In this document: positions 4,826-5,209 of the stretch, piece after piece
Position numbering within the stretch: the stretch's first letter is position 1
How the letters are laid out: each line of letters starts with the position of its first letter
Assembly: GCA_021850745.1 (NCBI GenBank)
Contig: JAJZKX010000159.1
Coordinates: forward strand, 1-5,209
Direction of reading: 5' to 3'
Length of the DNA stretch: 5,209 bases
Source: Thermoplasmata archaeon
Lineage (GTDB): Archaea; Thermoplasmatota; Thermoplasmata; Thermoplasmatales; Thermoplasmataceae
Position numbers and translations under genes: made by a program
The notes under the pieces: model-generated
Seen by the model: the letters and a program-made list of their open reading frames with translations, nothing else
The model's database searches: none
Told to the model about the DNA's origin: nothing

Positions 4826-5209
4826 ATGGCATATGGAGTTGTGAAAGACAAAGAAAGCTCCATAGACATCTTTTCATTCGTAAACAATAAAAGAAAAGAT
4901 CTTCAGGATGGCTTTATCAAAAAGATATACCATCTTGGAGAGGGCAAATTTATATTTCAGGTTCACAGCCAGTCACTGAAAAAGGGGTCTTTTTATATTG
5001 ATGTCAAGAAAGGCATCTGCCTTATGGATGCCGAAAGGGGGCAGGATGCAGGAAATTTAGCGATGTTTCTCAGGAAGAAATTCATGGACAAGAAGATAAA
5101 GGACATTTACCAGATAAATTTTGACAGGGTTGCCAGGGTGGACTTCTACAATGGTTCCTCCTTTGTAATGGAACTGTTCAGGGACGGCAATCTCATTGTT
5201 TTGCAGGAT
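4826..5209 (+). CDS. Rqc2/RqcH/NEMF-family (NFACT) ribosome quality-control factor, N-terminal fragment
   Basis: The first 128 codons of an NFACT protein run off the right edge. Family members bind the stalled large ribosomal subunit with peptidyl-tRNA and recruit tRNA to add C-terminal tails (alanine in bacteria). Archaeal members are kin to eukaryotic Rqc2/NEMF. Seen: SSIDIFSFVN at 11-20 (family pattern 'SSxDxxALVxEL'), IKKIYHLGEGKFIFQV at 31-46, FLRKKF at 81-86, INFDRVARVDF at 98-108 and ELFRDGNLIVLQD at 116-128. D100-R101 matches the Asp-Arg pair (D97/R98 in B. subtilis RqcH, D98/R99 in yeast Rqc2) needed for tailing. The start at 4826 leaves a short lead before SSID, as is usual; the in-frame ATG at 4772 would add 18 residues with no family similarity and lies upstream of the TATA box. 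The later NFACT-R domain is outside the window. It is divergent from the membrane protein gene. Confidence 0.9.
   Translation, partial: MAYGVVKDKESSIDIFSFVNNKRKDLQDGFIKKIYHLGEGKFIFQVHSQSLKKGSFYIDVKKGICLMDAERGQDAGNLAMFLRKKFMDKKIKDIYQINFDRVARVDFYNGSSFVMELFRDGNLIVLQD

Overview
The window reads as thermoacidophilic archaeal chromosome, most likely from the Thermoplasmatales (Thermoplasma, Ferroplasma, Cuniculiplasma relatives). The evidence is TATA boxes about 25 bp ahead of start codons, mostly with no leader; a strong archaeal Shine-Dalgarno sequence where a leader does exist; oligo-T terminators; heavy use of AGG/AGA for arginine; and a short-chain-dehydrogenase-type L-threonine dehydrogenase strongly resembling the Thermoplasma enzyme. 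The genus assignment is inference. The DNA is densely coding, with no mobile element, RNA gene or CRISPR array seen.

Left part (1-2326, minus strand): an iron-sulfur cluster assembly operon in the order sufC-sufB-(sufD). SufC is the ATPase and SufB the scaffold. The third gene is cut by the window edge after 44 codons and is probably sufD. The genes are packed with 5-6 bp gaps. The third gene lies in the same reading frame as sufB, just after its stop.

Middle (2327-3083): transcribed divergently from sufC is a winged-helix regulator of the SufR / COG2345 type. It has exactly three cysteines, all in the C-terminal part, spaced almost like the Fe-S ligands of SufR. The short intergenic region holds back-to-back TATA boxes and an 8+8 bp inverted repeat lying on the sufC TATA box. 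The simplest model is that the cluster-bound regulator senses Fe-S status and represses sufCBD by blocking TBP/TFB.

Right part (3071-5209): an NAD-dependent L-threonine 3-dehydrogenase gene converges on the regulator gene and overlaps it by 13 bp. Next is a TTG-started gene for a small protein with two membrane spans and unknown function. Divergent from that is the first 128 codons of an Rqc2/RqcH/NEMF (NFACT) ribosome quality-control factor, running off the right edge. These right-hand genes have no evident functional tie to the suf genes.
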